21,702 nt of DNA from Lactifluus volemus (Eukaryota; Basidiomycota; Agaricomycetes; Russulales; Russulaceae), in the NCBI GenBank assembly GCA_022376515.1, contig WTXI01000494.1:1-21702 (forward strand), read 5' to 3'. Under the pieces are notes generated by a model that made no database searches, had not been told where the DNA came from, and saw only the letters and a list, made by a program, of their open reading frames with translations. Below, one piece after another: positions 17,621-21,702 of the stretch. Made by a program: the position numbers and the translations under genes. Numbering within the stretch: the stretch's first letter is position 1; the number at the start of each line of letters is the position of its first letter.

Positions 17621-18355
17621 TCAAGCACCAAATTTGCGCTTGAGTCTTCTCTGTACGCGGAAGATTGAGAAACGAACGCTGAGACTGAGTGCTTGCCAGT
17701 GACGGCGGATCTGCTGGCTACATGTGGGACTAGAAGAGGTGGCATGACGTCGGTGGGATGAAAGGCGACCAAAATAAAAGACAACTCACGTCCAATCAGG
17801 CACCTGCTGGTGCATTGGCACGTATGGATCCTCCCTGGGAGGGCATGAAATGACGCCGGGCTCATCCACTATCCCCTGAGAGGTCTCATAGTGTTGTGGG
17901 GAGTGGCTCCTCGAGCGGAGCTTGTGACGAACGCGTGTGGAGCGCGGCCGCTCTTCAATGGCCTCCTCGAAAGATCGACGGGCGTAGGGTAGAGGCTGCT
18001 CGTAGGCATAATAGCGAGCGTGACGACGTTCGCGAGGCGAGGCACTGCGGAGGCGTGCACGTTCGTCGAATTCTTCGGCGTCGTCTTCATCATCGTCACC
18101 GCCTCGCTCCCAAGCAGGACGGCGAGTGACGGTATTCACAACAGGAAAGTGTCGGTAGTCTGGATCATGGAGATTCCCATCTGTGTCGGCATAGACGGAA
18201 GTGGGAGAGGATGATGCAGAGGCTGATAGGTAGGAAGGGTCGAGTAGGCGAGAGACATCTGCCACCTTTGGTTGGCGATAATTGGAGAAGTGGCGCTTGG
18301 GAGGTAATGGGTGGGATAGACGCATCGGAAGATCGTATTGAAAGGTTGGGGACAT
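17621..18355 (-). CDS. Two-exon gene, Arg/Asp-rich protein of unknown function
   Basis: Exons 18355-17790 and 17729-17621 give 675 nt and 224 residues. The intron (17789-17730, 60 nt) runs GTGAGT to CCTCTTCTAG and splits a Thr codon in VPDWT. Exon 1 is a 188-codon frame whose ATG follows a C/T-rich leader with a TATAAA 96 bp upstream. The protein is hydrophilic and probably disordered: an acidic GGDDDEDDAEEFDE run near the middle, then Arg-rich RSASPRERRHARYY and RHKLRSRSHSPQ. With this acceptor it ends in a basic amphipathic helix (RRHWQALSLSVRFSIFRVQ and so on). A second in-phase acceptor (CCAGCAG, about 17711) would instead enter a frame open to 17287 and add a Ser-rich tail, so the C-terminus is uncertain. 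I recognise no domain and propose no function. Confidence 0.5.
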
Positions 18356-18450
18356 TTGAACTTGGATGGAGGGGACGAGGGCTGGTGGGTGGACGGAAGA
18401 GGGGGATGAGTCGATGGCGGGAGAATCGGGGTAGAACTGAAAGAGTGAGA

Positions 18451-18456
18451 TTTATA
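18451..18456 (-). promoter_or_regulatory. TATA box candidate
   Basis: TATAAA on the minus strand, about 96 bp before the ATG at 18355, followed by a C/T-rich leader as usual for fungal promoters. This supports the chosen start of that gene. Confidence 0.5.
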
Positions 18457-20106
18457 GCTGAGTGAACAGGTGGGTCTTGTTGAATGGGGCATGGTTGAGT
18501 GGCCAAACTCCCGGATTGAAGAGATGGGATCGTTCAAAATCTCATCTCGGCCTTTTTCACACTCTGACTCACATACCCTTTCACCCGGCAAAGCCACTTT
18601 ACCCGTATACTCCCGGATTACCGCCATGGGTTCTTTTTATGAATAATAGAAAATCTAATCAATCAGAAAGACACAAAGACAAACCACAAATCCCGACGAG
18701 CAACCCCACTCCGACCAACAAAAGACACAAAAACAAAACCCAGGCGCCAATTTCCACAGACTTCTAGTGCGCCTCGTTCCTCGTACGCCCCGTACATATC
18801 GCACCGACCCATCGCTTGCTCCTTTGGGCCATCCCTCGCCCCAAACTCCGAGCACTTCCCCTCATCTCTACATCGATGACCACTCTTTATCATTTTTGGC
18901 ATAAACACTAAGTGATCCCTATGAGGAAGGTGCCCCAATTCCACCTCTAATTCCACCTTCTCCCGAGCAAGGTCACCCCCGCATGAAAGGCGCTTAGCTA
19001 AGCCAGCTATGGGAACTCCCCGAAATCCCTCCCGCCTTACCTCAGCTGGATCCCATCGTCTTAATCATCAAATCATGATCTTAGCAATCCACAGTCCGTG
19101 TTCGTCGAGATCGGCTATCAAGCACTGCTTGTGGATGTGGATATGTGGATGGATGCAAAATCCCATTTCATCCGTCGGTTGGATACCGTTTCCCTCTGCA
19201 CAGTTCCATTTCCGTTTCAGCTTCCAAACTCGGATATCCTCCTTCGCAATAGTCACCGCTCTTGTATTGATAAGATTCCTTCGCTTATTGACATCATTCC
19301 GTGTCACTGAATGTTCTTCTCAGAATTATTTATCATATCTGGTAATCATTTTCGGTCTCGGGAGCACTGTAGGGTTTCCTCGGCTTCACCGGACACCCGC
19401 AGACACGCGTTCGCTGTGGCGAGAAAAGATCACGTCATCATTCATCCATGTATTTGGCCTTTCCACGCTTTCTTCGCATTGCTTTGCGGAGGGCCATTAC
19501 CTTTATTTCTAGAAAGAGGCTACACTCCGCTTTAATGTATAAAGCTTTTTTGCTTGGGCCAGTGACGTACTAACCTAAAGAATGTATATTTATGAAAATA
19601 ATCTCGCCAATCATTTAGGGGTCCTTGCCCCCCGCCTCGATTTTCTTTGTGCTCGACAACGTGTTGTGAAACGAGGCCAGTCAAAGCCAAGTTCCTGGCT
19701 CTGTGTCTCAATGATGCACCTACGCGTGCGTATAAGTCACATTGAGTTGGGGCAAATTAGGGCACATGCGGTGCCACTGCACGCGCTCGATTTATGATAC
19801 ATTCGATTGCTGGAATCGTAAGATACCCATCCATTCATTTAGCTCAACGCCGTACGTGAGATGGACGCGGGGACCATAAACGATCTTGCACCGTCTACTC
19901 CACCCTCCACTTGGACCTAGATGCCGTGCTTTGCGTTCCTCACAGCCATCAAGAGTGACATAGACCCGCCTTGGTGTGTGCTGGTCAACGTCTTGGTTTC
20001 AAGTTTAACGTGCCTGTTCTCAAAACCGAACGCTCCACTCCGCTAGGTGCGAATCGTGCAAGTCATGTGCGATAAAACTTTACCGTGGACGTCGCCACAA
20101 CCTACA

Positions 20107-20127
20107 CTATAACGGATTCCGTTATAG
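20107..20127. repeat. Perfect 21-bp palindrome
   Basis: CTATAACGGA, one central base, then TCCGTTATAG. The ten-base arms are exact inverted copies. This is the form of a site for a dimeric DNA-binding protein, but no neighbouring promoter is defined. Confidence 0.65.
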
Positions 20128-20381
20128 AAGTGCGAGGGCGATCCGTATGTATGCCGATAGGATGGGCCGTCCCCACAAAAAGGCGTGGAGATCGCCGCGT
20201 GACCAAAGAAGGCAAGTGACCGACGCGTGGCGCACGTGAGGTCGAGTGCGTGTACGTCGCTGCGGCGACACATTTGGCCCAAAGGACTCGCAAGAGAGAG
20301 CGGGTGATATGACCAAGTCCGTGCTCAACGGTAAAGGTCACTTCCGCCGTTGACAGTCTCCACAAAACGAAGATCTACGAA

Positions 20382-20579
20382 TCAGGGTAAGACGTAGCCC
20401 CAAGTTCGAGCGGCCTTTATTGGGAGGGTGTCGTGGATGCCTCGCCTCTCAGTTTCCCAACTAGTTGCCATCACCTGACTGAGATTTTTTACAGGTGCTT
20501 GGCAGGCCGCTGTGATGGACATCGCCAGAACCAGTGAAAGCGTGATCTGGCCGTAAGCTGAGTATAGTAACCAACCCAT
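20382..20579 (-). CDS. Possible small secreted peptide, 65 aa
   Basis: An intron-free frame from ATG at 20579. The first 28 residues (MGWLLYSAYGQITLSLVLAM and onward) are hydrophobic and end in an Ala/Cys/Gln-Ala motif compatible with signal-peptide cleavage, followed by a short polar tail. It lacks the basic start typical of signal peptides, and a short hydrophobic frame can arise by chance. An alternative is one exon of a spliced membrane protein. There is no homology I recognise. Confidence 0.2.
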   Translation of the reverse strand: MGWLLYSAYGQITLSLVLAMSITAACQAPVKNLSQVMATSWETERRGIHDTLPIKAARTWGYVLP

Positions 20580-21702
20580 TCGAGATCCGTCCTGCTAATT
20601 GGGGTATAATTTGGCAGAGGCCTGTCTAGAAGCCTGCATACAAGCGTAAAGATGTGCGGAGGTCGCGTTTTGGGGCTTGCAGTAATGCAGTTGTGGGGGG
20701 GAAAGGTAGCCGATCACAGTCGCCAGTGGCGGAATGCGGCTCAGATGAATGATGATCGCTTTGGGGGGATGACCCCAGGAATTTCTTCGAGGGTAAATCA
20801 AGTCCATCAGAGAACCCTAGACGGAGATATGTGGCGATCACACCAACGGCAGAAAGGTAGATTATTTGCGAACGTAACGTTTGTGTGTGTCACAGCGCCT
20901 GATTGGGTTTGCCTGGTGAACTCTGCGTTGGAAAGGAGAGGCTGAAACCATCGCAGGCTTTGAAAGCATGATTTTGAGACAGGTATGAATCGGGAGCGTA
21001 ATTAAGAAGTAGGGCAGTGCAAGAGCAGACCATGGCACAAGGCTACGAGCTGGAAGCTACTCACGTTAGCTGAGAGATGAACCACACTCATACCTCTTCA
21101 AGGTTGAGCCAACTTTTTTTCAACCCTCGCTAAGGCCACGGAAGGAGCCGTTCATGGCACGGTGTCATGGGCGTTGGGCGCAGCAAACCTCAGCGGAAGA
21201 CATGTCTGCATTATTGTAAGAACGGCGCAGTACTATCGTCGGCGTTGTGATAACTGAGGCAGAAGCAGAGAACCCACTCAATCTAGATAAAGAATGTTGG
21301 CATGTGACTACATTCGAAGTTGAAGAGGAACCCATCCGCAAAGTTGATAATTCGGTCCTGCTTCCATGGAAATAGCAAGGCTTTGTGCTACGGACGATAG
21401 ATAATGCTCCGCGCCCGGTAATAGATTTGAGATATTCCCTCTGCCCGGAGTGCTGACAAAGCAAACGATGACGACCTCAAGGTCTTGATCGGCAAACGCT
21501 CGTAATAATCACTAATTAACCGACGATAATGGGACTGGGACCTAACGGTAAGTTGAACACCAAAATTGCTCGACGAAGGATGTTGGCGGTTTTAAAATGT
21601 CCGTATGAATTACCGTATGACAAGACAAGAGACAAAGAGAGAGTTAGGGGGGACCAAAGAGCTGTATGCTGAGGAAAGATGCGAAGGCGCCGGAAAAAGA
21701 TC

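Larger units (their letters stand above)
18457..21702. other. Right-hand region without a confident gene
   Basis: I assembled no spliced model here. Plus frame 19009-19512 (167 codons, GT/AT-rich, several hydrophobic patches) has an ATG but no recognisable motif. Minus frame 20579-20382 could encode a small secreted peptide and is listed separately. A perfect palindrome lies at 20107-20127. Near the right edge a plus ATG at 21529 (MGLGPNG) is crossed by a strong donor-like GGTAAGT at 21547-21553 and could be a first exon running out of the window, but unspliced it stops at 21672. Confidence 0.4.

Noticed and set aside
21529..21672. 47-codon plus frame MGLGPNG... near the right edge
   Set aside because: Too short and without motifs. 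The internal GGTAAGT may be a donor, but the next exon would lie outside the window.

Overview
The window looks like nuclear DNA of a filamentous basidiomycete, probably an Agaricomycete. The reasons are genes cut by many short introns (48-79 nt, GT...AG, with CTAAC/CTAAT-like branch points), an intron-bearing nuclear tRNA, a Ty1/copia LTR retrotransposon, and BTB and DUF4203-type proteins of a kind common in mushrooms. The species cannot be read from the sequence. All spliced models were assembled by hand from splice motifs, reading-frame continuity and remembered family motifs.

Layout. (1) 346-780, minus strand: a small four-exon gene of unknown function whose first intron directly follows the start codon. 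(2) 1826-7671: a complete Ty1/copia element with two identical 167-bp LTRs, an AGAGG target duplication, a primer-binding site matching the anticodon half of initiator tRNA-Met, gag-protease-integrase-RT-RNase H in canonical copia order, a 75-bp tandem repeat and a polypurine tract. A one-base frameshift in the integrase core splits the polyprotein. (3) 7672-9279: no gene resolved. (4) 9280-14400: a compact gene cluster. A multi-membrane-span DUF4203-like protein (minus) and a SUGCT-like mitochondrial CoA-transferase (plus, nine exons) diverge from a 92-bp intergenic gap. The CoA-transferase converges on a BTB/POZ protein gene (minus) with 74 bp between stops. The BTB gene lies head to head with a tRNA-Asn(GTT) gene carrying an 18-nt intron. 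(5) 14401-17620: gene-poor, rich in long homopolymers, with an imperfect direct repeat and a perfect hairpin. (6) 17621-18355, minus: a two-exon gene for an Arg/Asp-rich protein of unknown function. (7) 18457-21702: no confident gene; one possible small secreted peptide and a perfect 21-bp palindrome.

The host genes do not form an obvious pathway. I found no clear novel multi-gene system. The points most worth checking are the recent but frameshifted copia element with non-TG/CA ends and half-tRNA priming, the inferred GC-AG intron in the CoA-transferase gene, the start-codon-adjacent intron in the small left-hand gene, and the homopolymer island.
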